DNA of 64,000 nt from UKL13-3 sp044353855 (GCA_044353855.1 JBILBF010000001.1:682001-746000), one strand, 5' to 3'. Positions 8,877 through 18,515 are shown, counted from the first letter of the stretch. Program-made: numbers and translations. The notes: a model not told the origin generated them from the sequence alone.

Positions 8877-8896
8877 TATGCCTAAAATTTTGGTAC

Positions 8897-8947
8897 ATAA
8901 CATTAGTTTAATAATGCATTTACACAAGGTTCATGTTACCGTAACAT
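8897..8947 (+). promoter_or_regulatory. Possible regulator site: phased repeats and a 15-bp palindrome
   Basis: Between the terminator and the next gene, degenerate pentamers sit 11 bases apart at 8897 (ATAAC), 8908 (TTAAT), 8919 (TTTAC), 8930 (TTCAT) and 8941 (GTAAC), echoing the array before the TonB receptor. The end of this stretch also forms a perfect 7-1-7 palindrome, ATGTTAC-C-GTAACAT (8933-8947). Either could be an operator; the phased reading is weak because units vary. Confidence 0.35.
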
Positions 8948-9001
8948 TATCATGAAGCACCTCGGTTAAACTTGTGGCATTAAATGACAATAAACAAAGT
9001 T

Positions 9002-12000
9002 ATGAAAATAAAAAGTACAATCTTAGTATCAGCACTAGCATTAAGTTTAAGTGCTTCAGCTCAGTTTTTCGATACGGTTCCTTTTAGAGGAGCATTCGGA
9101 GTTACGGGTACTACAAAATCTGCAACTACTGGTTACAATCCAGATCCAACAAATACAGGAGCCAATTGGGCAACTGGTTGGACAAACTGGACACCTAACA
9201 CTACCGCTTATCCTGGTGATGTTAATTGGACACCAACTGCACAACATCCTGCAACTTCAGCTAATAAAGTTGTTTTGTCGGGTGATTTAGCATCAAACCT
9301 TACTTTAACTAAAGGAAATTGGTATGAATTAACAGGTACTGTTCACGTATTAAATGGAGCAACATTAACCATTGAACCAGGAACAGTTATTCGTGGAAAT
9401 GCTTCAAATATTGGAGTATTAATTATTGCAAAAGGTGGAAAATTAAACGCCATCGGAACCAAAGAACAACCTATTGTATTTACTTCTGGTAAAGCTACAG
9501 GAACACGTGTTCGTGGCGATTTAGGTGGTTTGTTACTAATAGGAAATGCACATACCAACACACCAGGTGGTGTTCGTCAGTATGAAGCTTTGCCATCTGA
9601 TCCATTAACTAATTATGGCGGTGGCGTAAATTATAACGATGCTGATAATTCTGGTACGATGCGTTATATACGTGTTGAATATGCAGGATATAATTTCTTA
9701 CCAGATCAAGAAATCAATGGAATTACATTTGCAGGTGTTGGAAATGGAACACATGCTGATTATATGCAAGTAAGTTTTGCAAATGACGATTCATATGAGT
9801 GGTTTGGCGGTAGTTCAAACCACAAATATTTGGTTGCTTTTGCCGGAACAGATGATGAGTTTGATATGGATGAAGGATATAATGGTAAATGCCAATATTT
9901 ATTAGGTGTTCGTAATCCTGCTATTTTCGAAACATCGCCAACAGGAACTTCAAATGGATTAGAGCACGATAACAACACTGGTTTAGGTACTTCAGGACAA
10001 ATTAATCCTGGCTTTACTGCACCAACACCTTTAACTGCTCCTGTTATTTCAAACATGACTTTGGTAGGTCCACTTAAGCCAGGTGCTATAAATTCATCTT
10101 TATCAAGTACGGCTCAAACTCGTTTTGGCCGTGCGTTAGAATTTAGAACCAATGTTTCTACTTCTGTTTTTAACTCGGTAGTTTGGGGATACACTGAATT
10201 GATTCGTTTGGGTAATCCTACTGGAAATTTTTCACCTTCTACTCAAACACGTTTTACCAATGATGAAACAACATTGCGCAACGATGTTTTTATCAATAAC
10301 GTAACAAGATTTAACAGTCAAAATCCACCAACAACTAATAACGGAAATCCTTTTACTTTCTCCGTTACAGATATGAGAAATATATTGGTAAATGGCCCAT
10401 TAGTTGGTTTTACTGGAGCTACAGCAAACGATACAGCACGCGGTACATTAACTGCTGGCGTTGAATTTGTAAACCCTATTTATGCTGGTAATTCAAATGG
10501 TTCATTAAACCAAATAGATTTTTCAGCCGTTGATTATACTTTAACAGTTGGAAGTCCTTTTAATGGTACTTCATCATTTAGCCATCCTAAAATTTTAACA
10601 GTTCCTTCTCCAACTATTGCAGTTGATCCAAGTGTATTACCAGTATTTAATAAATTGGTAGATCAAGATGCATTGGTAAAATGGATTTTGGTTAAGGCAT
10701 CTAACTTATTAGGAAACATCCAAATTAATGCTCCTGCAAACTTTGAAGTGTCATTTACTAGAGCTTCAGGATTTGGTGCTTCAATTACTAAAAATGGTCC
10801 GAGTGCAAATGATACTGTATTTATTAAATACACTAGAAATACACCAGGAAGTGCAAAAGGCTTTATTGCTATAAGCTCAACCGTTCCAGCAGATTTTTCT
10901 ACAGTAAATATTTCAGTTTCTGGAAATACAACAGCTCCTGCATCACCATTTTTATCGGTGAGCACATCATCACTTTCATTTTCTAGCGCATTAACAACTC
11001 CTTCTGCTGAAAAAGAATTTGTGGTTATGGGTAAATTTGTAACTGCTAATACTAGTGTAGTTGCTACTGCTGGTTTTGAAGTTTCAACAACTTCAGGAAG
11101 TGGCTTTGCTCCATCTGCTGCAATCACTGTAACGAATGGTGATGTAAACAGTAAAGTATACGTACGTTATACTCCTTCAGTAACTGGGAGTGTATCAGGT
11201 TCAATAAAAATTGGTGCAGGAACGATGGATTCGGTATCGGTTGCTGTAACAGGAGCTACTCCAGTTGCAACGCTTACTATATCACCTTCAAGTTACCCGC
11301 AATGGCAAGTTGTAAATGGTGATTCATCATTAGCATATCCATTTACAGTTTCAGGTGTTAACTTAACAGATTCGGTAAAAATTACAGCACCTAATGCTAG
11401 CTTCCAATTAAGTATAGATTCAGCATTTACAACTCCTGCTGCCATTCTTTATTTAAATACTGCAGAAGCGGCATCATTAGCATCAACAAAATTATTTGTA
11501 AGATACAAACCAGTTGCTGCAGCAGCGCATACAGGAAATGTAGCTATTACCAGTTTAGGTGCAACTACTGCAAATGTTGCTGTATCTGGTTTAGGGGTAG
11601 CTAATACAAATTCTCGTAGAATAGCATTGCAAGCAACTACTAATTCACTTTCATTTACAACTACATTAGGTACACCAAGTTCTTCTTTAAGAATAAGTGT
11701 TGCTGGATTTAATTTAACCGATACAATGGGTCTTGCATTCTCTGCTCCAGGTTTCGAATTATCTTTAGACAATACTGCATGGTCTACAACTTTAAGATTA
11801 GATACTTTAGTTGGTAAAATAGTTCCTACTACAAATGTTTGGGTTCGTTACAACCCTTCTTCTGCAGGTGCATCAGGTGCTCAACAATTAATCATCAACA
11901 GCCCTTCTGCTACAACTATAAATATGGCAGTTAGTGGTCAATCAACGCCAAGTATAGTAGTTACACCTGCAGTATTACCTGTATTTGCAACTGTAAAAGG

Positions 12001-12895
12001 CAAACCAACTTTTAGTATTCCAGTTACTGTTACAGGTTCACGTTTAATCTCTGATATTACGTTAACTGCTTCAGTTGATTTTGAAGTATCTTTAGATTCA
12101 ATATCAGCTTTTGCACCTTCAGTTACTATATTAAAAACAGGAACTACAGTTGCAGCTACCAAAGTATTTGTACGTTACAATCCTTTAACTTCTGGTAATT
12201 CGGCATTAAATAGTGTATTAACTATTGCAACTCAATCAGCTCCTAGTTCAATTATTTCATTATCTGGTTTTGCTGTTGAAGCGCCAACACCAATTATCAA
12301 CCTTTCAACCGCATCTTTAAGTCCTTTTGCAACCAATGTTGCAGGTCCAACTGCTGCACAATCATTTATAGTGAACGCTGAGAATCTTACAGACTCTTTA
12401 GATATAACTGTTGGTTCAGACTTCGAACTTTCACCTGATTCAATTACATACAAACAATCATGGAAAGTAGCTGGTGATGCTAATGGATCGATAGTTGATT
12501 TGAAATTGTATTGCCGTTTAAACAGAACAACTTCAGGTAGTTCAAATGATACAATTGTGGTTTCGGCTTCAGGTGCTGAATCAGGTAAAATTGCAGTATC
12601 AGGAGTAAACAATACACGTGTTGACGAATTGAAAAATATCAGTTCATTTACCATGTATCCTAATCCAGCTCAAAGCAATGTAACATTTAAATTTTCAATA
12701 GCAAGAACAGCTGAAACAACGATTAATATCATGGATATTACTGGTCGTATTGTAAAAGAAGTTGTGAAAGAAAATTTTGTTTCGGGTATGAATTCAGTAA
12801 CTGTAGATATTGCAGATTTAAACAACGGATTTTACTTCGTAAATATCCAATCATTACAAGGTCGTAAAACTTCACGTATACTTATCTCTAAATAA
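9002..12895 (+). CDS. T9SS-secreted surface protein with six Ig-like repeats
   Basis: The start is set at the second ATG, which gives the signal peptide MKIKSTILVSALALSLSASAQ; the first ATG (8984) only adds six residues. Residues about 80-520 form a parallel beta-helix-like region (LNGATLTIEPGTVIRGN). Six tandem domains of about 105-115 residues follow, each opening with a phrase like ISPSSYPQWQVVNG or VTPAVLPVFATV, with a central FEVS(L) strand and V(F/Y)VRYNP, closing with VSG. The last 75 residues are a Type A T9SS sorting domain (MYPNPAQSNVTFKFS to the terminal ISK). The protein should be exported through the outer membrane and anchored or released at the surface. Function is unknown. Confidence 0.85.
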   Translation: MKIKSTILVSALALSLSASAQFFDTVPFRGAFGVTGTTKSATTGYNPDPTNTGANWATGWTNWTPNTTAYPGDVNWTPTAQHPATSANKVVLSGDLASNLTLTKGNWYELTGTVHVLNGATLTIEPGTVIRGNASNIGVLIIAKGGKLNAIGTKEQPIVFTSGKATGTRVRGDLGGLLLIGNAHTNTPGGVRQYEALPSDPLTNYGGGVNYNDADNSGTMRYIRVEYAGYNFLPDQEINGITFAGVGNGTHADYMQVSFANDDSYEWFGGSSNHKYLVAFAGTDDEFDMDEGYNGKCQYLLGVRNPAIFETSPTGTSNGLEHDNNTGLGTSGQINPGFTAPTPLTAPVISNMTLVGPLKPGAINSSLSSTAQTRFGRALEFRTNVSTSVFNSVVWGYTELIRLGNPTGNFSPSTQTRFTNDETTLRNDVFINNVTRFNSQNPPTTNNGNPFTFSVTDMRNILVNGPLVGFTGATANDTARGTLTAGVEFVNPIYAGNSNGSLNQIDFSAVDYTLTVGSPFNGTSSFSHPKILTVPSPTIAVDPSVLPVFNKLVDQDALVKWILVKASNLLGNIQINAPANFEVSFTRASGFGASITKNGPSANDTVFIKYTRNTPGSAKGFIAISSTVPADFSTVNISVSGNTTAPASPFLSVSTSSLSFSSALTTPSAEKEFVVMGKFVTANTSVVATAGFEVSTTSGSGFAPSAAITVTNGDVNSKVYVRYTPSVTGSVSGSIKIGAGTMDSVSVAVTGATPVATLTISPSSYPQWQVVNGDSSLAYPFTVSGVNLTDSVKITAPNASFQLSIDSAFTTPAAILYLNTAEAASLASTKLFVRYKPVAAAAHTGNVAITSLGATTANVAVSGLGVANTNSRRIALQATTNSLSFTTTLGTPSSSLRISVAGFNLTDTMGLAFSAPGFELSLDNTAWSTTLRLDTLVGKIVPTTNVWVRYNPSSAGASGAQQLIINSPSATTINMAVSGQSTPSIVVTPAVLPVFATVKGKPTFSIPVTVTGSRLISDITLTASVDFEVSLDSISAFAPSVTILKTGTTVAATKVFVRYNPLTSGNSALNSVLTIATQSAPSSIISLSGFAVEAPTPIINLSTASLSPFATNVAGPTAAQSFIVNAENLTDSLDITVGSDFELSPDSITYKQSWKVAGDANGSIVDLKLYCRLNRTTSGSSNDTIVVSASGAESGKIAVSGVNNTRVDELKNISSFTMYPNPAQSNVTFKFSIARTAETTINIMDITGRIVKEVVKENFVSGMNSVTVDIADLNNGFYFVNIQSLQGRKTSRILISK

Positions 12896-12912
12896 TTAAG
12901 ATTATAATGTTG

Positions 12913-12949
12913 AAAAAGCGTCTTGTAGCAATACAAGGCGCTTTTTTTG
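12913..12949 (+). terminator. Rho-independent terminator after the Ig-repeat protein
   Basis: A 15-bp stem with one G-U pair (AAAAAGCG-T-CTTGTA paired with TACAAG-G-CGCTTTTT) is followed by more T residues. Confidence 0.88.
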
Positions 12950-12991
12950 TTTTAGGTAAGTTTGATGGTGAAGATTTAAATAGGAAATAAC

Positions 12992-13136
12992 GAATAACGA
13001 ATAAGGAATAGCGAATAGCGAATAACGAATGGAGAATAACGAATAACGAATAACGAATAGCGAATACCGAATACCGAATCGAATAAGGAATAACTATTGA
13101 CTATTTTCTATGAACTATGGACTATTCGCTAACAAC
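12992..13136. repeat. Degenerate heptad-repeat tract (about 21 units)
   Basis: From 12992 units begin every 7 bases: GAATAAC, GAATAAG, GAATAGC and close variants up to 13094, broken only by one 5-base unit at 13076-13080. From 13095 the same 7-base phase continues with a new consensus, TATTGAC / TATTTTC / TATGGAC, and reaches the stop codon of thiamine pyrophosphokinase. The tract begins about 40 bases after a terminator. Its role is unknown. Confidence 0.85.
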
Positions 13137-13804
13137 TACACAATATCGTGGCATTCCATCATCAACAAATCGCCATCTAAATGTGTAATGGATACAATCC
13201 CATCCTCCAAAACCTCATTGCTGCTGCCGGTTCTATATCCTATTTGTAATGCTTCATTTTCCAGGTTGTATAGCAGTCCTGTCGTTTTAATTCCAAGTAC
13301 ATTCCCTACTGGCATTAATGAAATAGGAGTGCCTTTTGTATACCATTTTTCAAATTTTTTAGGCAATTGAAATATTCGAGAGTAATCATCCATTAATACA
13401 ATATTGATTTGATTTTGGTATCGAACCACATCTGTTACATTGCTTAAGTTATGGTCAGCTCTGCGGCCAGTTGCCCATATTATATTTACGGCTGCAAATT
13501 TTCGTTCAATTAAAAACTCGATACCTTTTTGCAAATCGGTTTTGTTTTGATCGGGTGTATGCACAATTTCAATTGGCATGTGTAATTGTGTTTTTTCTAA
13601 AGCCTGTTCTTTACTATCAAAATCGCCTAGTAAAACATCTATTTTAATACCCAATTCATTTACCCTATTAATGGCTCCATCCAACACGATAATATAGGGA
13701 CTCCATTCTAATAGTTGACCCATCAATTCAGTAGAACAGGCTTCTCCATTGGCAATAATTAAGGCAGGTTCTTGCCCTTCGCGTACAATATGGTGAGACG
13801 ACAT
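13136..13804 (-). CDS. thiN: Thiamine pyrophosphokinase
   Basis: This enzyme transfers pyrophosphate from ATP to thiamine to make thiamine diphosphate. The family motifs appear in order: LDGAINR (41-47), LLGDFDS (58-64, metal-binding aspartates), TPDQNKTDLQKGI (83-95) and TGRRADHNLSN (112-122). The 222 residues and the C-terminal thiamine-binding region (SNEVLEDGIVSI) fit the family. The gene stands alone, transcribed opposite to both neighbours, and heptad-repeat tracts lie on both sides. No thiamine riboswitch is visible upstream. Confidence 0.88.
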   Translation of the reverse strand: MSSHHIVREGQEPALIIANGEACSTELMGQLLEWSPYIIVLDGAINRVNELGIKIDVLLGDFDSKEQALEKTQLHMPIEIVHTPDQNKTDLQKGIEFLIERKFAAVNIIWATGRRADHNLSNVTDVVRYQNQINIVLMDDYSRIFQLPKKFEKWYTKGTPISLMPVGNVLGIKTTGLLYNLENEALQIGYRTGSSNEVLEDGIVSITHLDGDLLMMECHDIV

Positions 13805-13843
13805 GGGTTGTTTTTAGGTTTGCAAAATAGGGAATTAAAGGAT

Positions 13844-13920
13844 GGATTACGAATGACGAGTTATCATTGTGTATGTACTATCAACTAATGACTATTAGCT
13901 ATTGACTATCGATTATGATC
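13844..13920. repeat. Degenerate heptad-repeat tract upstream of thiN
   Basis: Eleven consecutive 7-base units, from GGATTAC at 13844 through GAATGAC, TATGTAC, TAATGAC and TATTGAC to TATGATC at 13914. The consensus, TATNNAC, matches the second half of the tract at 13095-13136, so the two flanking tracts share a unit family. Confidence 0.75.
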
Positions 13921-14017
13921 CATATGCTTCTTAAGCCCAAATTTTAGCACTCAAACAAAACAATTGTATTTTTCGATAAAAAATATGTTATTTCACTTTT
14001 GCTAAAACCAAACAATT

Positions 14018-16825
14018 TTGAGCCAACGTATACTTTTATTATTTTTTGTACTGATACCTATTTGTTTAATTGCACAAAACCCAATGGTTATTAAAGGGGT
14101 TATTCGTGACAAAAAAACAGGAGAAAAATTAATTGGTGCTACCGTTTCCATAAAAGGATCTAGCATGGGAGCGTCAACTAATTTTGATGGTGAATTTTTA
14201 CTTAAAACAACTCAGCCACTACCTTTACAACTAGTAGCAAGTTATATTGGTTATATTCCAATTGAAGTTACTGTTACAAGCACAATAAAACCGCTGGATA
14301 TTCGCATTGCTGAAAATAACCAACAGCTGAAAGAAGTTGAAATTCGGGATTCACGTATTAGTGAAAAGCAAAAACAAGCACCTCTTACCATTGAAACAAT
14401 GGATGCAATAGCCATTAAAGAAACACCAGCTGCCAATTTTTATGAAGGTCTTGCACACTTAAAAGGAGTAGATTTAACATCGGCAAGTATTGGGTTTAAA
14501 ATTATCAATACCCGTGGATTTAATAGCACTTCACCTGTACGCAGTTTGCAATTAATTGATGGAGTAGATAACCAAAGCCCAGGATTAAATTTTTCGTTGG
14601 GAAATTTTTTAGGAGCAAGTGAGTTGGATGTTCAGCGGGTAGATTTAGTTGTAGGTGCAAGTGGTGCTTATTATGGGCCTAATGCATTTAATGGCGTTAT
14701 CAATATGGTTACCAAAACGCCATGGCAATTTCCTGGATTAAGCGCCAGTGTAAAAGTGGGTGAACGTAACTTGTTTGAAGGAGCAGTTCGTTTTGCACAG
14801 GTGTTTAAAAATACTAAAGGGGATGAAAAATTTGCCTATAAATTTAATATGTTTCACATGCGAGCGTATGATTGGGAAGCAACAAATGATGATGTAACAA
14901 GCCAATCTCCAGTAGGAAAAAGTAATGCAGGAAGTTATGATGCTGTAAATACATACGGTGATGAAGATGTAAGTCAATATTTTTATACAGCACCCTCTAG
15001 TGTTCCTACTGTTGGAAGAGGTTATTATTTACGTGAAGGGTATATGGAAAAGGATTTGGTTGATTACAACACACGTAATACAAAACTGAATGCCTCATTC
15101 CATTATAAAATTACCAAAGATATTGAGGCTATTTATGCTACTAATTATAGTACTGGAACTACCGTATACCAAGGTGATAATCGCTTTAGTTTAAAAGATA
15201 TTCAGTTTTACCAAAACCGGATTGAAATAAAGAAAGAAAATAAATTTTTTATAAGAGCTTATGTAACAAATGAGGATGCAGGCAATACTTATGATGCCTA
15301 CAATACAGCTATTGTTATGCAAAACAAATCTAAATCAGATGAAGCTTGGGGAAAAGATTATAATAATGGACTGTCGGGTTTATTAGATCCATATTTACAA
15401 AGTTGGTATGCTCGAAACTTTAGTGGTGGATTGCAACTTAAAAATATACCTGCGGCAAATAATCAACGGTTAAATTTTATTGAAAATTATTGGCGAACAG
15501 AATTGAATGATTCATTGATTTATTTTCATGAATTAGCCAGGGAAAAAGCCAGTGGACAACCATCTTCTACTGGAGGGAATTATGCACGATTGGCACCAGG
15601 AACTTATGGATTTGATACAGCTTTTGAAAGTGCCAAATCTACCTATAATACTCAAGGAGGTTCTCGCATTTACGACAAATCAGCTTTGTATCATCTTGCT
15701 GGAGAATATAAATTTTCAATTTCCTCTTTTGATTTTACTTCAGGAGGAAATTTTAGGTTGTATGCTCCTGATTCAAGAGGCACCATTTTTTCGGATACAA
15801 ATGGAACAGTTATTCGGAATAAAGAAGGTGGAGCCTATTTAGGGGTAGAGAAAAAAGTATTTAATGATAAACTTAAGCTAAGTTTTACAAATCGTTTAGA
15901 TAAAAATCAAAACTTTAATTTGCTTTGGTCTCCTGCTGCTACTGCTGTTTTTGTATATAAGCAACATGTGTTTCGGGTATCTGCATCATCTGCAATTCGC
16001 AACCCTACACTGAGCGATCAGTATATTTTATTAGATGTTGGTCGAGCAACGTTAAAAGGAAACCTATCTGGGTTTGATAGTTTAGTTACTACTGCATCTT
16101 TTCGCAAAGCATTAAATGTAGGAAGAGATCAACTTGAATATTTTAATGTAGCACCCATTAGGCCCGAAGAAGTGAAGACAATCGAATTTGGATATCGAGG
16201 AAGCTTAATTAAGGATAAATTGTATTACGATATTAATTATTACCATAGTTGGTATACTCATTTTATTGGGTACAAAATAGGCGTTGATTTAGAATGGCCT
16301 CCTGGATCACCTTTTTTAACTGAATTTAGAGATGTGTATAGGGTTGCTGCAAATGCAGTGGATGTTGTAACAACTCAAGGAATTACAATTGGAGTGCAAT
16401 ATTTTTTCAAGAAATATCTTGGGTTTAATACCAATTATTCGTGGAACAAATTAGATAGAGGAGGTTCAACAGATCCCCTGATACCTGCTTTTAATACACC
16501 TGAAAATAAATACAATATTGGAATCAATGGAAGAGATATTGATACTAAAATTGGGGGTCTTTCGATTTTACATTGGGGTTATAGTATTAATTATAAATAC
16601 CAAGATGGTTTTATGTTTGAAGGTTCTCCTCAGTTTACCGGATATGTTCCAGCTTATGATATGGTAGATGCTCAAATAAATAAAAAAGTTCCTGTATGGC
16701 ATTGTGTATTTAAATTGGGTGCAAGTAATTTGCTCAACAATAAAGTATACCAAGTATATGGAGGTCCAAGAGTTGGAAGATTGGCATACATTTCTGTTGT
16801 GTTTGAATTGGATAATTGGAAATAA
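14018..16825 (+). CDS. TonB-dependent outer-membrane receptor (second module)
   Basis: The protein has 935 residues. A TTG start is chosen because it supplies the signal peptide SQRILLLFFVLIPICLIAQ; the next in-frame ATG would delete it. A carboxypeptidase-regulatory-like domain follows (GVIRDKKTGEKLIGATVSIK, 26-105), then a plug with LQLIDGVDNQSPG and GPNAFNGVINMVTKTP, then the barrel. The sequence differs clearly from the receptor at 5918. The esterase-fold T9SS protein 54 bases downstream is probably co-transcribed. The transported ligand cannot be read from sequence. A near-consensus -7 element (CACTTTTG, 13994-14001) precedes the start. Confidence 0.85.
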   Translation: MSQRILLLFFVLIPICLIAQNPMVIKGVIRDKKTGEKLIGATVSIKGSSMGASTNFDGEFLLKTTQPLPLQLVASYIGYIPIEVTVTSTIKPLDIRIAENNQQLKEVEIRDSRISEKQKQAPLTIETMDAIAIKETPAANFYEGLAHLKGVDLTSASIGFKIINTRGFNSTSPVRSLQLIDGVDNQSPGLNFSLGNFLGASELDVQRVDLVVGASGAYYGPNAFNGVINMVTKTPWQFPGLSASVKVGERNLFEGAVRFAQVFKNTKGDEKFAYKFNMFHMRAYDWEATNDDVTSQSPVGKSNAGSYDAVNTYGDEDVSQYFYTAPSSVPTVGRGYYLREGYMEKDLVDYNTRNTKLNASFHYKITKDIEAIYATNYSTGTTVYQGDNRFSLKDIQFYQNRIEIKKENKFFIRAYVTNEDAGNTYDAYNTAIVMQNKSKSDEAWGKDYNNGLSGLLDPYLQSWYARNFSGGLQLKNIPAANNQRLNFIENYWRTELNDSLIYFHELAREKASGQPSSTGGNYARLAPGTYGFDTAFESAKSTYNTQGGSRIYDKSALYHLAGEYKFSISSFDFTSGGNFRLYAPDSRGTIFSDTNGTVIRNKEGGAYLGVEKKVFNDKLKLSFTNRLDKNQNFNLLWSPAATAVFVYKQHVFRVSASSAIRNPTLSDQYILLDVGRATLKGNLSGFDSLVTTASFRKALNVGRDQLEYFNVAPIRPEEVKTIEFGYRGSLIKDKLYYDINYYHSWYTHFIGYKIGVDLEWPPGSPFLTEFRDVYRVAANAVDVVTTQGITIGVQYFFKKYLGFNTNYSWNKLDRGGSTDPLIPAFNTPENKYNIGINGRDIDTKIGGLSILHWGYSINYKYQDGFMFEGSPQFTGYVPAYDMVDAQINKKVPVWHCVFKLGASNLLNNKVYQVYGGPRVGRLAYISVVFELDNWK

Positions 16826-16879
16826 ATTTTTTTTTATAAAAAAAACGCTATATTGGATTATAATTAACTTTAAAAAAAC

Positions 16880-18430
16880 ATGAAAAAACAGCTACTAAAA
16901 TTGTCATTGGTATTTGGCGTGCTAACTGTTGCACTTCTTTCAAATGCCCAAACTCGCTATGTTGATGATGTATTTACTGATATTCAAAAAACATCAAACA
17001 TACCGTATGATTCAAACCAATCATTTAATATTTTATTTGGTTCTGGATACCCAGTTCCTGCAGTAAATGCAAACCCATTTATTAAAGCAGGCTTAACTTG
17101 TGATATTTATGAGCCAGCTAACGATTCAATTTCAGCAAGACCAGTAGTGTTGGTTTTGCATACAGGTAGTTTCTTGCCTATCTTGGTCAATCGCCAAAGT
17201 ACAGGTAATAAAAACGATAGTGCCATTGTCGAACTTTGTACTCGTTTAGCTAAAAAAGGATATGTTGCTGTTGCTGTGAACTACCGTTTAGGTTGGAGAG
17301 CATCTTCAACCATTCAAGAAGTTGCTACGCAAGATTTATTACAAGCAACTTACAGAGGTATGCAAGATGCTAAGAACTGTGTTCGTTTTTTAAGAACCAA
17401 TGCAAGCACTTATGGAATTGATACGTCAAAAATTGTTATTGGTGGTCAAGGTACTGGTGGATACATTTCATTGGCATTTGGCTCAGTCCAAAAATCTGAA
17501 GAAATTACCGACCTCTTAAAGTTTCAAAGAGGTGATTTTACACCAATGGTTAATATCGATACTTTAGGAGATTGGAATGGCCTTGGTGGACTTCCCTATT
17601 TTAACACTCCTGGTGATGCGGCTGTTTCTAGTGCAGCTCATATGACCTTTAACTATGGCGGTGCAATGGGTGATTTAAGCTGGCTTGAAGCAAGTAGTTT
17701 GCCAGTAGTTGGTATGCACGTAGTTACGGATATTTTTGCTCCTTATAATACAGGAAATGTTGTTGTGCCTAACGGACCAACAGTTATTAGTAATGCATCG
17801 GGTGCAGGAGTTGTGATACCAACTGCAAATACGTTAGGTGTAAATAATAAATTAAATGCTGCTTCTTTCAATGATGCAATTTCGGTAAAAGCACTTCAAC
17901 TAAGTGGTGGTGTTAAAAATCTATATCCATTTAACACGACAGTTTCGGTAGATGGAGCTCCATGGGAATGGTGGGATAGAGCTGCTGTTCAAGCTGCACA
18001 GGGTAGCGCATTTTATGTATATCCAGTTCCTGCTAATGGACGTGTTGCTGATTCACTTTCATTTTTAACCAACCCATTAATGACTGCTGCTAAAGGAAGA
18101 GCATACATTGATACTGTTGTAAACTTTGTTGCACCACGTATTGCTGTTCAATTTGATTTAGTGAATTTCACTGGTATTAAAGAAACAGCTTCTTTAACAA
18201 GTAAATTATCTGTTTATCCTATCCCAGCTACAAATGAATTAAACCTTCAATTGCCGGTTGTAATGCAATCAGTTGTATTAGTTGATATGATGGGTCGCGA
18301 AGTTTTAACGAGCGATGTAAAATCAATGAATGTAAAATTGGATATTACTTCACTTAAACAAGGGTTATACTTTGTAACGGTAAAAACAATAGATGGCAGA
18401 AGTGCTGTGAAAAGAATTGTAATAAACTAA
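16880..18430 (+). CDS. T9SS-secreted alpha/beta-hydrolase-fold protein lacking the nucleophile serine
   Basis: A signal peptide (about 23 residues, ending SNAQ) leads into an esterase/lipase-like domain: LVLHTGSFLPI is the oxyanion-hole strand (HGGxF in active relatives), then KKGYVAVAVNYRLGW. At the nucleophile elbow, where relatives have G-x-S-x-G, the sequence reads VIGGQGTGGYIS, with glycine where serine is expected. The last 80 residues are a T9SS sorting domain (LSVYPIPATNELNLQL to IVIN). The protein is therefore a surface-exposed hydrolase fold that is probably inactive as a serine esterase and may bind ligand for the receptor just upstream. A non-canonical nucleophile elsewhere cannot be excluded. 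Confidence 0.8.
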   Translation: MKKQLLKLSLVFGVLTVALLSNAQTRYVDDVFTDIQKTSNIPYDSNQSFNILFGSGYPVPAVNANPFIKAGLTCDIYEPANDSISARPVVLVLHTGSFLPILVNRQSTGNKNDSAIVELCTRLAKKGYVAVAVNYRLGWRASSTIQEVATQDLLQATYRGMQDAKNCVRFLRTNASTYGIDTSKIVIGGQGTGGYISLAFGSVQKSEEITDLLKFQRGDFTPMVNIDTLGDWNGLGGLPYFNTPGDAAVSSAAHMTFNYGGAMGDLSWLEASSLPVVGMHVVTDIFAPYNTGNVVVPNGPTVISNASGAGVVIPTANTLGVNNKLNAASFNDAISVKALQLSGGVKNLYPFNTTVSVDGAPWEWWDRAAVQAAQGSAFYVYPVPANGRVADSLSFLTNPLMTAAKGRAYIDTVVNFVAPRIAVQFDLVNFTGIKETASLTSKLSVYPIPATNELNLQLPVVMQSVVLVDMMGREVLTSDVKSMNVKLDITSLKQGLYFVTVKTIDGRSAVKRIVIN

Positions 18431-18453
18431 GAAGTTTTATATAATAAAAATTG

Positions 18454-18486
18454 AAAAGAGGAGGCCGGTAGTCTCCTCTTTTTTTA
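18454..18486 (+). terminator. Rho-independent terminator after the secreted hydrolase-fold gene
   Basis: A 10-bp stem AAAAGAGGAG / CTCCTCTTTT (18454-18463 with 18473-18482), 9-base loop, then T residues. Confidence 0.88.
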
Positions 18487-18515
18487 TGCTCGTTTGTATA
18501 ACACTGCTTTACCTT

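Noticed and set aside
12992..13136. CRISPR-like array
   Set aside because: Units are 7 bases with no spacers, and there are no cas genes in the window.
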